DNA from: Rhodococcus sp. HM1
GTDB lineage: Bacteria; Actinomycetota; Actinomycetes; Mycobacteriales; Mycobacteriaceae
Reading direction: 5' to 3'
DNA length: 36,410 nt
Assembly: GCF_023218075.1 (NCBI RefSeq)
Contig: NZ_JALPTB010000066.1
Location: forward strand, 1 to 36,410
Position numbers and translations under genes: made by a program. The notes under the pieces are model-generated. The model was not told the DNA's origin, did not search any database, and worked only from the letters and a program-made list of their open reading frames with translations. Shown one piece after another: positions 7,342 to 16,646 of this stretch. Within the stretch, counting starts at the first letter, position 1; each line of letters opens with the position of its first letter.

Positions 7342-8805
7342 GTGCGGCTCGTGGCAGATGATTTCGCAGAATCGGAACCCCTCGGTCTCAAGGACCTGTT
7401 CGCCCCGTGGCTCAGACCCTCGACCCCCGATGAAGCTCGCTTCTTCGAGCACGCAGTTATCTCCTTCGATACCAACGTGCTACTTGAGTTATACCGCATA
7501 TCTGCCCAAACCCGAGACGAGATGCTCGGCTTGCTGGCGTCGGTTCAGGATAGAATCTGGATTCCTCATCAGGTGGCCCTGGAATATGCGCGAAACCGCG
7601 AGGGTAAACTCTGGGAAGGTAAGAAGAACGCTTCGGAAGTAAGAACTCAGATAAATAATATTGCGGATCAATCTAAGACTGCAATATCGACTGCCTTAAC
7701 GGCTATATCTAAATTTCGGGACCGGCACCGGACTGCACGGGATTGGGATCTGAAGTCCAAGGGTGTCGATGTGGAAGCGATATCAGAATCTCTGCAAGAA
7801 CTTTGGAAGGAACTTAAAGAGGAAGCGGTTCGGGTAAGAGACGAGATTGAAATTCCCGAGGGTCTATCCGGAGACGTCGTGCTTGATACCCTGGATGAAT
7901 TATTTCGGGGTAGAATAGGTGAGCCATTCGATGCCCTAGAGCTGGAAAAACATGTAGATCATGCACTCGCGTTCCGATTTCCTAACAAGATACCCCCAGG
8001 GTACAAGGACGGCGACGATAAGGAAACCGGTCTGAGAAAGGCTGGCGACTATATCATGTGGCGTCAGTTGCTTAACCATATGGCAAGCCTGCCTCCCAAT
8101 GGGGATCGTCTTCTTATCTTCGTTACAAACGATTTTAAAGATGACTGGTGGGCATCAGGTAGTGGAGACAAGACATTGATTCCTGCGCCTGAACTGATTC
8201 TGGAAATGCGGGACGAGGCCGGCGCTGAACTTCTAATGCTCTCGTCAAGCGATTTTATGTCCGGTGCGGCAAATTATCTAAATAGCGAAGTCTCATCCGA
8301 AGCTGTTGAAGAACTGAAGGATCATGAACAACGGGAAGTCGTTTATGTTTCCGAGGTATTGAAAAACCCTGACGTTCGGACCGCGTTTGTGTGGTCGCAG
8401 CTTGGTCTCGGGGACGAAGGTCGGAAGCTGGCCGAGCAGATCAAGTCCGCCATGAAGGACAGCGGAACGCTGGCCGAGCAGATCGATCAGATCAAGTCCG
8501 CCACGAAGAGCAGCGGAACGCTGGCCGAGCAGCTGAACTCGCGCAATGACTTCGCGAAGCAAGCGCGGAAGCTGGCTGAGCAGACGAGGCAGAGCAATGC
8601 TTTTACCGAGGAAGGCCGAACATTGGCCGACCAGATCCGGAAGCAAATCTCACCGCAGAGTTGGTTGGCGGCCGACAGTATCCTCGGAAACCCCGGATTG
8701 ATGAAGGTCATTCGGGATGCGCAGGAAGCTGCGGACGGAGTACCTGGTGCGGACCGAGACGAGGATGCGCAGGAAGCTGCGAACGGAGAACCCGATGCGG
8801 ACTAA
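7342..8805 (+). CDS. PIN_8 (PIN-like) domain protein with C-terminal repeats
   Basis: This 487-aa protein (GTG start, 6 bp after the relaxase stop) carries a PIN_8-type nuclease fold over about residues 35-310. Acidic candidates for the metal site are D43 (SFDTNVLLELYR), E81 (IPHQVALEYARNR), D236 and D264 (VTNDFKDDWW). PGYKDGD is also typical of the family. Residues about 345-440 are LAEQ-containing helical repeats, and the end has two copies of a DAQEAA-type repeat. PIN domains are usually metal-dependent RNases; some act in stress or defence, but the target here is unknown. Codon use differs from the neighbours: it is visibly A/T-richer, with TTA and ATA codons in the first two thirds. That suggests recent acquisition. 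No antitoxin-sized partner is adjacent. Confidence 0.8.
   Translation: MRLVADDFAESEPLGLKDLFAPWLRPSTPDEARFFEHAVISFDTNVLLELYRISAQTRDEMLGLLASVQDRIWIPHQVALEYARNREGKLWEGKKNASEVRTQINNIADQSKTAISTALTAISKFRDRHRTARDWDLKSKGVDVEAISESLQELWKELKEEAVRVRDEIEIPEGLSGDVVLDTLDELFRGRIGEPFDALELEKHVDHALAFRFPNKIPPGYKDGDDKETGLRKAGDYIMWRQLLNHMASLPPNGDRLLIFVTNDFKDDWWASGSGDKTLIPAPELILEMRDEAGAELLMLSSSDFMSGAANYLNSEVSSEAVEELKDHEQREVVYVSEVLKNPDVRTAFVWSQLGLGDEGRKLAEQIKSAMKDSGTLAEQIDQIKSATKSSGTLAEQLNSRNDFAKQARKLAEQTRQSNAFTEEGRTLADQIRKQISPQSWLAADSILGNPGLMKVIRDAQEAADGVPGADRDEDAQEAANGEPDAD
8437..8532 (+). repeat. 45-bp in-frame direct repeat in the PIN_8 gene
   Basis: Two 45-bp units, 8437-8481 and 8488-8532, differ at about four positions and are separated by 6 bp. 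Both encode a QIKSA...SGTLAEQ unit. Near-identity at the DNA level points to recent duplication rather than old protein repeats. Confidence 0.85.
8716..8802 (+). repeat. 39-bp in-frame direct repeat at the 3' end of the PIN_8 gene
   Basis: The units at 8716-8754 and 8764-8802 both start GATGCGCAGGAAGCTGCG and encode DAQEAADG/DAQEAANG followed by a Pro/Ala/Asp stretch. Nine bases separate them. Confidence 0.8.
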
Positions 8806-8933
8806 AACTGAGGCGATCAGGACTCCTAACAGTCCATAGACAGGTCTGATTAGGGAAAACAGGTCGAACGCATCTGTGTCGTGGTAGGCCGACCGCGGCG
8901 CCTGGGCGGGCACTTCCGCGGCCGGCCACCACA

Positions 8934-8977
8934 CCGAGGACAGGCCGGGTGGTGAGTCCGGCCTCAGCGTTCCTCGG
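8934..8977. terminator. Hairpin between convergent genes, probable bidirectional terminator
   Basis: CCGAGGA (8934-8940) pairs with TCCTCGG (8971-8977), and AGGCCGG (8942-8948) pairs with CCGGCCT (8958-8964). It lies between the end of the PIN_8 gene and the end of the transfer operon, where a two-way terminator is expected. The remainder of the 8806-8983 gap shows no gene. Confidence 0.5.
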
Positions 8978-8983
8978 CAGTCT

Positions 8984-9607
8984 CTAGGTCCGCTCGTACC
9001 CCTCCGTATCGTCGGACCACTCCCACACGTGACCGTCATACGAGACCGGCCCGAACTCGTCGTCAGGGTCGACCGGCTCGGCATCGCCCGAGTCGATCAG
9101 ATCGACCATCCGAGCAGCGTCGATCACCGCAGGCCCCGCCGATCCGCTACCCGAGCCCTGGAGCGATCCGGTCGCAGCAACCGCCGCCGCAACCGGCGTC
9201 GGCCGCGAAGCGATGTCGGCCGCGATCCACTCCCGCACCCCCGCGAACAGTGTGACCTGCACTTTCGGAGGTTCGCAGCGCCCGTCGATGCAGTCGGCGA
9301 ACTCGTCGGAGTTGGCCGCCAACCGCTGTAGAAACGGCTGATAGACCTGGTAGTGCCAGCTTCCCGGCGACCACGAATGAACCGGGCTGTCGCCGAGCTG
9401 TTCGTAGGCGACCTTGTGCGCCGACATCGCTGCAGTCAGTTCCTCGACCATCTTCGGGTGCCGGTACCAGCAGCCTTTGATCCGATCGGTGAGTCGGTAG
9501 CAGCCGCGAAACCACTCCACCCAGTCGATCAACTCGTCCCACAACTGTTGCGCTTGCTCCTGGTCGAGATGCCGCCACGACAGCCGGCCCGGTGTGTACC
9601 CGCTCAT
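8984..9607 (-). CDS. DUF4913 domain-containing protein
   Basis: This 207-aa protein is the last gene of the transfer operon. Residues about 12-125 match the DUF4913 pattern: WDELIDWVEWF, then a CWYRHPKMVEELTA segment, a W-rich stretch (SWSPGSWHYQVYQPFLQR) and a Cys pair (DCIDGRC). Members are typically encoded beside the VirD4-like coupling ATPase in actinobacterial elements, but the function is not established. The C-terminal 80 residues are Ala/Gly/Asp-rich and look disordered. The ATG at 9607 overlaps the TGA of the coupling-protein gene (ATGA), so the two are translationally coupled. A longer frame runs to 9730 inside that gene and is not used. Confidence 0.78.
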   Translation of the reverse strand: MSGYTPGRLSWRHLDQEQAQQLWDELIDWVEWFRGCYRLTDRIKGCWYRHPKMVEELTAAMSAHKVAYEQLGDSPVHSWSPGSWHYQVYQPFLQRLAANSDEFADCIDGRCEPPKVQVTLFAGVREWIAADIASRPTPVAAAVAATGSLQGSGSGSAGPAVIDAARMVDLIDSGDAEPVDPDDEFGPVSYDGHVWEWSDDTEGYERT

Positions 9608-11427
9608 CCGAGCACCGCTTTCCCGCTCGTGCGGGACCAGGCCCAGTCGGGCAGCTCCCCCGTCTCGCAGACCCAGTTGTAAACCTCTTGGGAGTCGAGC
9701 ACCCGCTTCTTCCAATGCGGAATATCCCACACCAGCGGCAGGTGGACCAGGGCCGGAGCCGACCCCCGGTAAACCATCAACGCCTGGTCAGCAGGCATCC
9801 CGCGAATCTCGGGCGCGGTCATCACCTTCGTCTGCCGAGGAGCCTGCTTCGGAGACCACCACTCTTCACGCTCACCGGTCAGCCGGGAAATCTGCTCGAG
9901 TTCGTTCACGTCACCGAGGCCGGGAAGGATGATCCGCACCGGCGAGTTCGTCGTGAACATCTTCCCAGCACTCGGACCCCACCGCCGGATGTTCTGCTCC
10001 TGACCGTGGCAGAACGCCCAGATCGAAATCCCCCGCCCGGCGCTGTCGGATACCTTGTCGGGCAGATCCGGGATGGGAGCAACGTTGTTGACTTCATCGA
10101 GGACGAACCGCACCGGAGGGTCGATCCGTTCCTCCGGGTACTCCCGCGAAATCTCTTTGGCCAGGTAATACGCCTCCGCTGCCAAGGCCGTGACGATCGG
10201 CGCACTCGAGCCGTAGGACCCTTCGGAGATCAGATACAGCGTTCCCCCGTCGCGGATGAGCTGCGCGAGGTCGACCGACTCGGCCGCGGTGACATTGACC
10301 GCCGCCATCAGCTTCGGCGATGCAAGAGGATCGAGCAGGGTCGAGACCGTCGACATCACATCGTCGACCGAATCCGACCCCGACCCTCCGAGCTGCGAAT
10401 ACTCCACGCTCCATGTCGGCAGATCCCGGTCCAGAATCTCTTTGACCTTCGGCACCTGCCGTTGCATCGCCCAACGGTAGAAGGTGGTCACATCCCCACC
10501 GGAGACCGCCGCCGCATACAGGCAGCACCGCAGATACTTCGCCGCGTTCGTCGAGAAGTACCCGCTGTTCTTGGTGTCGCCGAGCGGAACAGCCTGCACC
10601 AGCGCATCGGCGCGCCGGATCGCGGTGTCCGGGTCGGCGCAGCCGGCCAGCAGGGACCACCGCATCGGAGTCGGCCACCGCGTGATGCCTTCGGGGTCGA
10701 ACACCTCGACCGGCCCGACTGCCAATCGCCGCCCGATCGAGGACCACAGCAGGTCCGGTTTCGTGGTCGTCGCCAGCACGAATCCGACCGACTCGACGAT
10801 TCGCTGCCAGGCCAACCGCCAGCTCTTTCCCGATCCGGTCGGCCCCTCGACCAGCGTGCCGTCCCGGTACTGGATGAACACCTCGGAATCTTTGCCGTGT
10901 TCGCCGTAGAGCGTGCCGATCCGGGTCGCGACCTGGTGTGCTTCGATCTTGCGGGTCGGAGTATCGCGCAGGGTCGATCGGTTCGTCTGTGCCGCCTTGA
11001 CCGCACTCTTGCGGTCGAGGCCCCGCCGGCGTAGCTCCGCCGAGTCCGCGAAACCCTGCTGCCGCTTGCGCTTAGCGCGCTGACGCGCCGAAATCTTCCC
11101 GTCGATCACGAGGGCGGCGGTGGTGTAGGCCAGCATCGCCACGATCAGACACACCCACACCGCGACCGCCGACCCCGGCCGCGACCCCTCGGGCCAGCCC
11201 ACCGTCGGATCGCCCGGTGTGACCACCAATGCCCGCAGCACCGACAACGTGCCGTACAGGCCACCCCGAGGCCACACCAGGCCCGCCCCGGTCACCAGAC
11301 CGGCGATCGCGCCACCGACGTAGACCGTCCACAGCATCCCGCCGATCGCCACGACCGCGGGGCCGGTGCCGACCGGAAACACCGGCCGCGTTGGCCGCTG
11401 CTGCATCCGCTCGTCCACGTCGTTCAC
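9604..11427 (-). CDS. VirD4/TraG-like type IV coupling ATPase
   Basis: This 607-aa protein would join the relaxase-DNA complex to the secretion channel and power DNA transfer at the inner membrane. Two membrane segments lie near residues 24-50 and 87-108. The ATPase has Walker A GPTGSGKS at 195-202, Walker B FVLDE at 441-445, and a TraM-recognition/TraG-type C-terminal half (SAGRGISIWAFCHGQEQNI, then FTTNSPVRIILPGL). The length is normal for actinobacterial coupling proteins. It starts with GTG at 11427, overlapping the upstream TGA (GTGA), and ends overlapping the DUF4913 gene. It is placed in the VirD4/TraG class, not the Streptomyces TraB/FtsK class, because the partners are VirB4-, VirB6- and VirB8-like. 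Confidence 0.88.
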   Translation of the reverse strand: MNDVDERMQQRPTRPVFPVGTGPAVVAIGGMLWTVYVGGAIAGLVTGAGLVWPRGGLYGTLSVLRALVVTPGDPTVGWPEGSRPGSAVAVWVCLIVAMLAYTTAALVIDGKISARQRAKRKRQQGFADSAELRRRGLDRKSAVKAAQTNRSTLRDTPTRKIEAHQVATRIGTLYGEHGKDSEVFIQYRDGTLVEGPTGSGKSWRLAWQRIVESVGFVLATTTKPDLLWSSIGRRLAVGPVEVFDPEGITRWPTPMRWSLLAGCADPDTAIRRADALVQAVPLGDTKNSGYFSTNAAKYLRCCLYAAAVSGGDVTTFYRWAMQRQVPKVKEILDRDLPTWSVEYSQLGGSGSDSVDDVMSTVSTLLDPLASPKLMAAVNVTAAESVDLAQLIRDGGTLYLISEGSYGSSAPIVTALAAEAYYLAKEISREYPEERIDPPVRFVLDEVNNVAPIPDLPDKVSDSAGRGISIWAFCHGQEQNIRRWGPSAGKMFTTNSPVRIILPGLGDVNELEQISRLTGEREEWWSPKQAPRQTKVMTAPEIRGMPADQALMVYRGSAPALVHLPLVWDIPHWKKRVLDSQEVYNWVCETGELPDWAWSRTSGKAVLG

Positions 11428-12923
11428 CGCTCCGCTCCCACCAGCTCGGCCATCGACTCGGCATCGAGGGTGTTCGGCAGACGGGTCTGCCCCACCAGCG
11501 TGGTCGCCTCGCCTCGAATGACCTCATCGGTGTCCGTGAGGATGATTTCGAGCGGGGACCGCTCGTGCTTCATCAGCACCGGATCGGACTTGCCCATCAC
11601 CACCAAGCACTGCCCTTTGTGCATCGACATCAGCAGGTCGACGCAGTATTCAGGCAAGTGGTACATGCGTACCGTTTGCTCGGCGTCGTCCACGCGATCC
11701 TGCCCGTACAGGAACACGATCCCGGCTTCCTGCATCAACGCCCGCGCCGGAGAATCCGCCAGCAGATCGGCGATGTGGTGGAACGCCGACACCGTGGACA
11801 GGCCCAGGCCGCGAGAGAGCTTCATGTTGTCGCGGAACACCCGCCCGGTCGATCCCTCCGCGATGTGCCAGCCTTCCTCGACGATGAGGATCGTCTGCTT
11901 GTGCTCGGAGGCGCGAGCAGCGAGAACGTTCGACAGCCACGTGTTGATGACCGTCATCACCACCCGTAGCGCCGGTCCCTTGTTGGGCAGCTCGGACACG
12001 TCGAAGTGCACGAGCGGATGGTCGAGCGCGTGACGCACATCGGCCGAGGTCGGCTGATCGACCAATCCGCGCAGATCCCCCTCGCAGAGCTGCCGCAGCG
12101 CCAGGCCCGGATCACGACCCCACCGGCACGCTTCCTTCTCCCACACTTCGCCGAAGGTGGCCGTCGCTTCCTCCGGCGTCGACAGCAGCAGATCGGCGAC
12201 ATCGTGCAGCACCGGCTCGGTGGCCCCGATGCGGGCGCGTTCGTTGACTAGCCGCAGCGCCAGATTCAGTGCTGCGATTTCCGTCTGCACCAACGGCCGC
12301 TGCATGGTGTCCTCGAGCACCGCCGCGATCAGCACCTCCTGACCGGCCGGAACGATTCCCCCAGAAGTGGTCACGGACGACGAGATCGCCGGGTCCATGA
12401 TGTTCAACCGCGCCCCGTCACCGCCGGTCTTGAACCGGATCGACGGCACCCCCAGCGACTTGGCGAGCTCGGTGTACTCGCCGCCGCGATCACCCTGCCG
12501 TTTCTTGTCGATCACTACGACCTGACGGCCGGCCGCGATCTGCCGCAGTCCCAGGGTGGTCTTGATGAGCGAGGACTTCGCCTTGCCGATGTCCCCGACC
12601 ACCGCGACGTTGATGTTTTCGATCTCACTGCCGTACAGCGCGAACGGATCGGTGATGACCAGCGCATTCGACATCAGGTTGCGGCCCGACACGAGCCCTT
12701 CGTGACGGACGTTCTTGCGGGTGGTCGCCAGATTCAGCGCCTCGGCCTGCCGGGTCGTCGACCACACCCCTTCCGGGCGAGGTTCGTACCAGCCCCAGCG
12801 GTCGAGCCATTTATTGCGCTTCGGCGGCCGCCGACGAGGGACCGTCGGTGCGTTCACCTGACCAGCTTCCGGTGGTATCGGCGCAGGTGCAGTGCTCTTC
12901 TTGCGGTTCAGCAGTGATGGCAT
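11424..12923 (-). CDS. VirB4-like conjugal transfer ATPase with variant Walker A
   Basis: This 499-aa protein is predicted to be the cytoplasmic ATPase energising channel assembly or substrate movement. After a basic, Pro-rich N-terminus, the ATPase domain begins near residue 85. Its P-loop is GDIGKAKSS (110-118), where Ala replaces the usual Gly before the Lys. The acidic Walker B motif is ILIVEE (345-350). The sequence GWHIAEG and a segment following with R-rich helices resemble VirB4/TraC-like proteins of Gram-positive elements. The ATG at 12923 shares one base with the preceding TGA (TGATG). Upstream frame extension to 13070 lies inside the previous gene and is rejected. Confidence 0.8.
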   Translation of the reverse strand: MPSLLNRKKSTAPAPIPPEAGQVNAPTVPRRRPPKRNKWLDRWGWYEPRPEGVWSTTRQAEALNLATTRKNVRHEGLVSGRNLMSNALVITDPFALYGSEIENINVAVVGDIGKAKSSLIKTTLGLRQIAAGRQVVVIDKKRQGDRGGEYTELAKSLGVPSIRFKTGGDGARLNIMDPAISSSVTTSGGIVPAGQEVLIAAVLEDTMQRPLVQTEIAALNLALRLVNERARIGATEPVLHDVADLLLSTPEEATATFGEVWEKEACRWGRDPGLALRQLCEGDLRGLVDQPTSADVRHALDHPLVHFDVSELPNKGPALRVVMTVINTWLSNVLAARASEHKQTILIVEEGWHIAEGSTGRVFRDNMKLSRGLGLSTVSAFHHIADLLADSPARALMQEAGIVFLYGQDRVDDAEQTVRMYHLPEYCVDLLMSMHKGQCLVVMGKSDPVLMKHERSPLEIILTDTDEVIRGEATTLVGQTRLPNTLDAESMAELVGAER

Positions 12924-14515
12924 CAGACCCCCTTGACCCGGGTGTACTTGGTGGCCGCGAGTCCGCGGCCGAGCGGCAGGGTGAGGAATTGAGCGACATC
13001 GTGGCTGTCGTCGAACCAGTCGAACTCTTTGATGGCGGCTTGGTCGGCGGCCTGCTCGAGCCGCGCACACGCCCGCATCACCGCATCCTCATCCGGGGCG
13101 GTGACCGCCACCGCCATCGACCAGATCACCCCGTGGTGACCCGATCCAGGCTTGAGGTCTTCCCGGCGGCGCAGCGACGCCGACGCCATGACCTCCGAGG
13201 CACCGTCGGTGACCTGGCCCTTCTTGCGTTCCTTGTACTGACGCGCCGCGTCCTCGGTTGCGTCCTTACGCGCCACCTGGCGAGCCTTGACCGCATCGAC
13301 GAAATCCATCCGCACCTTCACCGTGCGGATCGTCGGCTGCGCCGGCATCCCCTCGACGGGATCGCCGGGGTCCGGGTCGACACCGGTGAGCAGCGGTGAG
13401 AGCCATTCCGCGTGCAGTGGGATCGGTTCGATCGATCCGGGACGGACCAACCCGACACGGGTGTCCCAACGGTCCGATACCCGCACCGACAGGTCCCCCC
13501 CGACGTAGGACGGCCAGCAGTTTCCCCAGGCCGCCCCGCGGTGGGCGTCGAGTGCGTAGGACGGATCGAGCATCGACCGGAACACCGCGCACGCACGTTG
13601 CTGACCGAGCACCTGCACCTGGCCGAGCCGGGCCGAAGTCAACGCGCCGACCGCCCGCATGGTCTCTTCGACGATGACCTGGCCGATACCGGCCTTCACG
13701 CTCACGTCTTTACGTTTGGCGACTGCTCCGGCCGCCGACAGCAGCTCGACCGACTTCGGGAAGATGAGCGTCGCGTAGGAGCGATGTTCTTCCGATTCCG
13801 GTGCCAAACCGTCGATGAGCTGGCCGTAGGACTCGATCGCGGGCAGCACCCGAGCCGCATTCGGGTTGGCCCTCACTACCGATTCCATCCATGCCACATG
13901 GGGAGTCAGGTCGGCGGGCACCGACCGGTGCACCATTTCCAGGCCCCGGATCAGCGAGGATCGGCGAGCGAACGACGCCAGGGTGCGGGAGAACGCCTGC
14001 GAGGTCACCGCCCATTCCTCCGCACCGCGCAGCCCTTCGGCTAGCCCCTGAATCGACAGCACCACCGAGTAGTAGTTGTTGTCGCCGGGTGTGGTGTGCT
14101 CGAGGATGAACATGTCATCGAGGCCCGTTCCGGTCAGATCCAGCGGGGCGACATCACCGAGCGGTACCGGAAACTCCCAGCCCGGATCGACCCCGGCCAC
14201 CCCGTACAGCTCGTCGCCGGGTGCCCGGTGGATGTGCTCGCCGCGCTTGCGACGCTGCCGGTCCCGGAGCCGGTGCAGTCGCTCCGCTGCCCACGACCGG
14301 TGGCCGTTGATGTCGGTGGTCGCCCACAACGTCCCACCCACGACTAGCACGACACCGGCCAGCGTCCAGATCGTCGATCCGAAGTACAAGAACAGGAAGA
14401 TCGAGACGATCAACGCCACTGCATACGCAGCGAGCACTGGTTCGGGAACAGGGATCAACCCCCGGCGAGCGATTTCCGAACCGAGGATCGAGGTGCGCTG
14501 CTCACTGTCACTCAT
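12923..14515 (-). CDS. SCO6880-family membrane protein of the transfer apparatus
   Basis: This 530-aa protein has two membrane segments near residues 25-67 and then a long soluble part. The soluble part includes DDMFILEHTTPGDNNYYSVV and a helical domain. It looks like the SCO6880-type proteins (Streptomyces coelicolor naming) that accompany a VirB4-like ATPase in actinobacterial elements. Such proteins are often considered VirB3- or PrgI-like at the N-terminus, with a degenerate VirB4 N-terminal domain after it; that role is inferred. No P-loop is seen, which fits with the ATPase being the separate next gene. A GTG at 14518 precedes the ATG at 14515; the ATG overlaps the upstream TGA as TGATG and is preferred. 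Confidence 0.7.
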   Translation of the reverse strand: MSDSEQRTSILGSEIARRGLIPVPEPVLAAYAVALIVSIFLFLYFGSTIWTLAGVVLVVGGTLWATTDINGHRSWAAERLHRLRDRQRRKRGEHIHRAPGDELYGVAGVDPGWEFPVPLGDVAPLDLTGTGLDDMFILEHTTPGDNNYYSVVLSIQGLAEGLRGAEEWAVTSQAFSRTLASFARRSSLIRGLEMVHRSVPADLTPHVAWMESVVRANPNAARVLPAIESYGQLIDGLAPESEEHRSYATLIFPKSVELLSAAGAVAKRKDVSVKAGIGQVIVEETMRAVGALTSARLGQVQVLGQQRACAVFRSMLDPSYALDAHRGAAWGNCWPSYVGGDLSVRVSDRWDTRVGLVRPGSIEPIPLHAEWLSPLLTGVDPDPGDPVEGMPAQPTIRTVKVRMDFVDAVKARQVARKDATEDAARQYKERKKGQVTDGASEVMASASLRRREDLKPGSGHHGVIWSMAVAVTAPDEDAVMRACARLEQAADQAAIKEFDWFDDSHDVAQFLTLPLGRGLAATKYTRVKGV

Positions 14516-16644
14516 CACTGACCTCCCATGTCGTCGGCCTGCTCGGGAGCGTTCTGCGCCGCCTGGGCCGCCTTGTTCAGTGCTGCACCGCCGACGGTCC
14601 CGGCCACCATCACCGCCCCGACCCCGGCCGAAGCGACCGTGCCGGAGACACCTTTGGCCGCGGACATTAACTTGCGGGCGTTCGCCCCACCGTGTCCGCT
14701 GCCGCTATGACCTGCGGTGACACTCGGATGCTGGTGCGAGGTGGACCCGGCGGAACCGTGCGATGCCGAGCCGTTCGACGAGGACGAACCCCCGCCACCG
14801 GTACCGCCGCCACCAACGGGATGGGAGTGCGCGGCCCCTGCGGAACGGGCCGCAGCGACCTCCCCGCCTCCCCCGCCACCGCGGGCCATCATCGCCATCT
14901 GTGCGGTCTGCAAGGTGCTGCCCAGTCCCTCACCGGCCGCCGAGCCGGTGTCGCCGAAGCCCTCCGAGTCCTCGCTCGACGGCATGAACGGCGCGTACTT
15001 GAGCAGGGACCACGGTGCGAGTCCGACCAGTCCGATGCACACCGCTGTCATCGCCAGCGCCCCGAGGGAGGCGAGTTCACCTTCGACGTAGGCCCCGGCG
15101 CTGCTGTCGAGCAACACTGCGGTCAAGAACCCCAGGCCGAGGAAGATCACCGGCTTGGAGAACACAATCGAGATGAACACGAAGATCGGGCGCATCGCCT
15201 TTTTCCGCTGAGTCGGATGCCCCCAGAGCCCGAATGCGATACCAGCCAGGCCGGCGAGGAGCGGCAGGGCAGCGGCGTGCATCAACTCGCCGAAGAACAA
15301 GGCCAACGAGCCGAGGAACAGCAGTCCGAAGAACACGATGCCGGTCAGGGCACCACCGACGAGGGTGTCTTCGGTGATGCCGCCGAGCATTGCAGATACC
15401 GACACCACAGCCTGTTCCATGTCCTGCTTGAGCAGGCCGGACAGCGAGGTGGTCAACCCGTGCGAGAGCTGGACCAACAGCTCGGCGGCAGCTGGCGCGA
15501 ACATCATGGACAGCACACCCAACGGGGCGTATCGGATGAGATTGTGCGCCAATTCCATCCGGGTCGACTTCTGCGCGGAGGTCCGATAGATCGCGAACAG
15601 TGCTGTGATCGACATGACGAAAATCCCGATACCGCAACTGATCGCGTACCACCGCAGAAAGTGGTCGTCGCGCGGATTGAACTCGCCGATGTTCGCCAAC
15701 CCCTCGAGGACCGAAGTGGTCAGTGACACCGCGCCTTCTTTGGTGCTGTTGGCCCAGTCGTCGATCACGCTGCCCGGATCAGCGATGAAGGAGACCACGT
15801 CGCCGGTCTTGTCGAGAGCCGCCATGCCGAGTCCGACGCCGAGCTTGATGTGCAAGGGAGTCACGGCCTTGAGTACGACCCCGCCGAGCTTGGCGACGTC
15901 GACGAACCTGGCGGCGAGATCCTTGTTCTGTTCCTTCCAGTTCCAGATGCCGCCGAACATCGCCCCGACCTGCGTATTCCAGCCCCGGCATTGGTTGATT
16001 TCACTGATATTGGTGGCTTTGTCGCAGTCGAGGAAATAAGCCCTGTTGCACAGCATCTCGTGGTCGCTGCACGGATTCTCGAAGATGTCGTCAGGCAGGT
16101 TGTCGACGTACTGCTGCTGCTTCATCAGTTCGATGGAGCCTGCGTCGGGTTTGCCGGCCCAGGTGAAGCCCCAAGGATTTCCGGTCGACTCGGACCACTT
16201 CGCCAGATCCGCGGCGCAGACCTTCGCAGGTGGGGAGTATTTTTCGTCGCCTCCGGGGAAGGACTTGGGCCAGTCGGTCGGAGCCTTGCCGTCGAGCACG
16301 GCTTGCTTGGCTTCTTCTTCCGATACGCCCATCAGGTCGGCGTATTGGGCGATGCGCTGCGTCACCGGGGACGCCCAGTACAAGATCTGCTGATCGAAGC
16401 GGAGGTACTGCCCGAGATACAGGCCGTAGTCGCCCCCCTTGTCCGCACACGCCGGATCGGTTGACCACCCGGCCGCCTCGAACTCCGGATGACCCGGAAA
16501 GAACTCTTTGAGCTCGTCGGGCATCCCGGCAGGCCACCCCTCGGCAGCGCCACTGAGCGGCTGCGCCCACGCGGGCATCGCGCTCGATGCCAACGCGAGC
16601 ACCGCCAGCAGCACCGCGAGAAAAGTACGGACAAGGGATCCCAT
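14515..16644 (-). CDS. VirB6/TrbL-like polytopic channel protein with signal peptide
   Basis: This 709-aa protein starts MGSLVRTFLAVLLAVLALAS with a cleavage site after AWA (about residue 27). A Cys-containing extracytoplasmic domain follows (residues about 28-270; CADKGG, CAADL, DNPCS-like cysteines). Then come at least five or six membrane helices between about 340 and 590 and a Gly/Ser/His-rich, low-complexity C-terminus of about 100 residues. This plan matches TrbL/VirB6-like inner-membrane channel components of Gram-positive conjugation systems. The ATG at 16644 is 2 bp after the stop of the VirB8-like gene. A frame open to 16875 lies inside that gene and is not used. The glycine-rich tail is probably cytoplasmic and disordered. 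Confidence 0.75.
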   Translation of the reverse strand: MGSLVRTFLAVLLAVLALASSAMPAWAQPLSGAAEGWPAGMPDELKEFFPGHPEFEAAGWSTDPACADKGGDYGLYLGQYLRFDQQILYWASPVTQRIAQYADLMGVSEEEAKQAVLDGKAPTDWPKSFPGGDEKYSPPAKVCAADLAKWSESTGNPWGFTWAGKPDAGSIELMKQQQYVDNLPDDIFENPCSDHEMLCNRAYFLDCDKATNISEINQCRGWNTQVGAMFGGIWNWKEQNKDLAARFVDVAKLGGVVLKAVTPLHIKLGVGLGMAALDKTGDVVSFIADPGSVIDDWANSTKEGAVSLTTSVLEGLANIGEFNPRDDHFLRWYAISCGIGIFVMSITALFAIYRTSAQKSTRMELAHNLIRYAPLGVLSMMFAPAAAELLVQLSHGLTTSLSGLLKQDMEQAVVSVSAMLGGITEDTLVGGALTGIVFFGLLFLGSLALFFGELMHAAALPLLAGLAGIAFGLWGHPTQRKKAMRPIFVFISIVFSKPVIFLGLGFLTAVLLDSSAGAYVEGELASLGALAMTAVCIGLVGLAPWSLLKYAPFMPSSEDSEGFGDTGSAAGEGLGSTLQTAQMAMMARGGGGGGEVAAARSAGAAHSHPVGGGGTGGGGSSSSNGSASHGSAGSTSHQHPSVTAGHSGSGHGGANARKLMSAAKGVSGTVASAGVGAVMVAGTVGGAALNKAAQAAQNAPEQADDMGGQ

Positions 16645-16646
16645 GA

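Noticed and set aside
7342..8805. PIN_8 gene as the toxin of a VapBC-type pair
   Set aside because: It is 487 aa, far longer than VapC, and no small antitoxin gene is adjacent.
9592..11034. 480-aa plus-strand ORF opposite the coupling-protein gene
   Set aside because: It is Arg/Pro-rich with no domain, a shadow of the VirD4-like gene.
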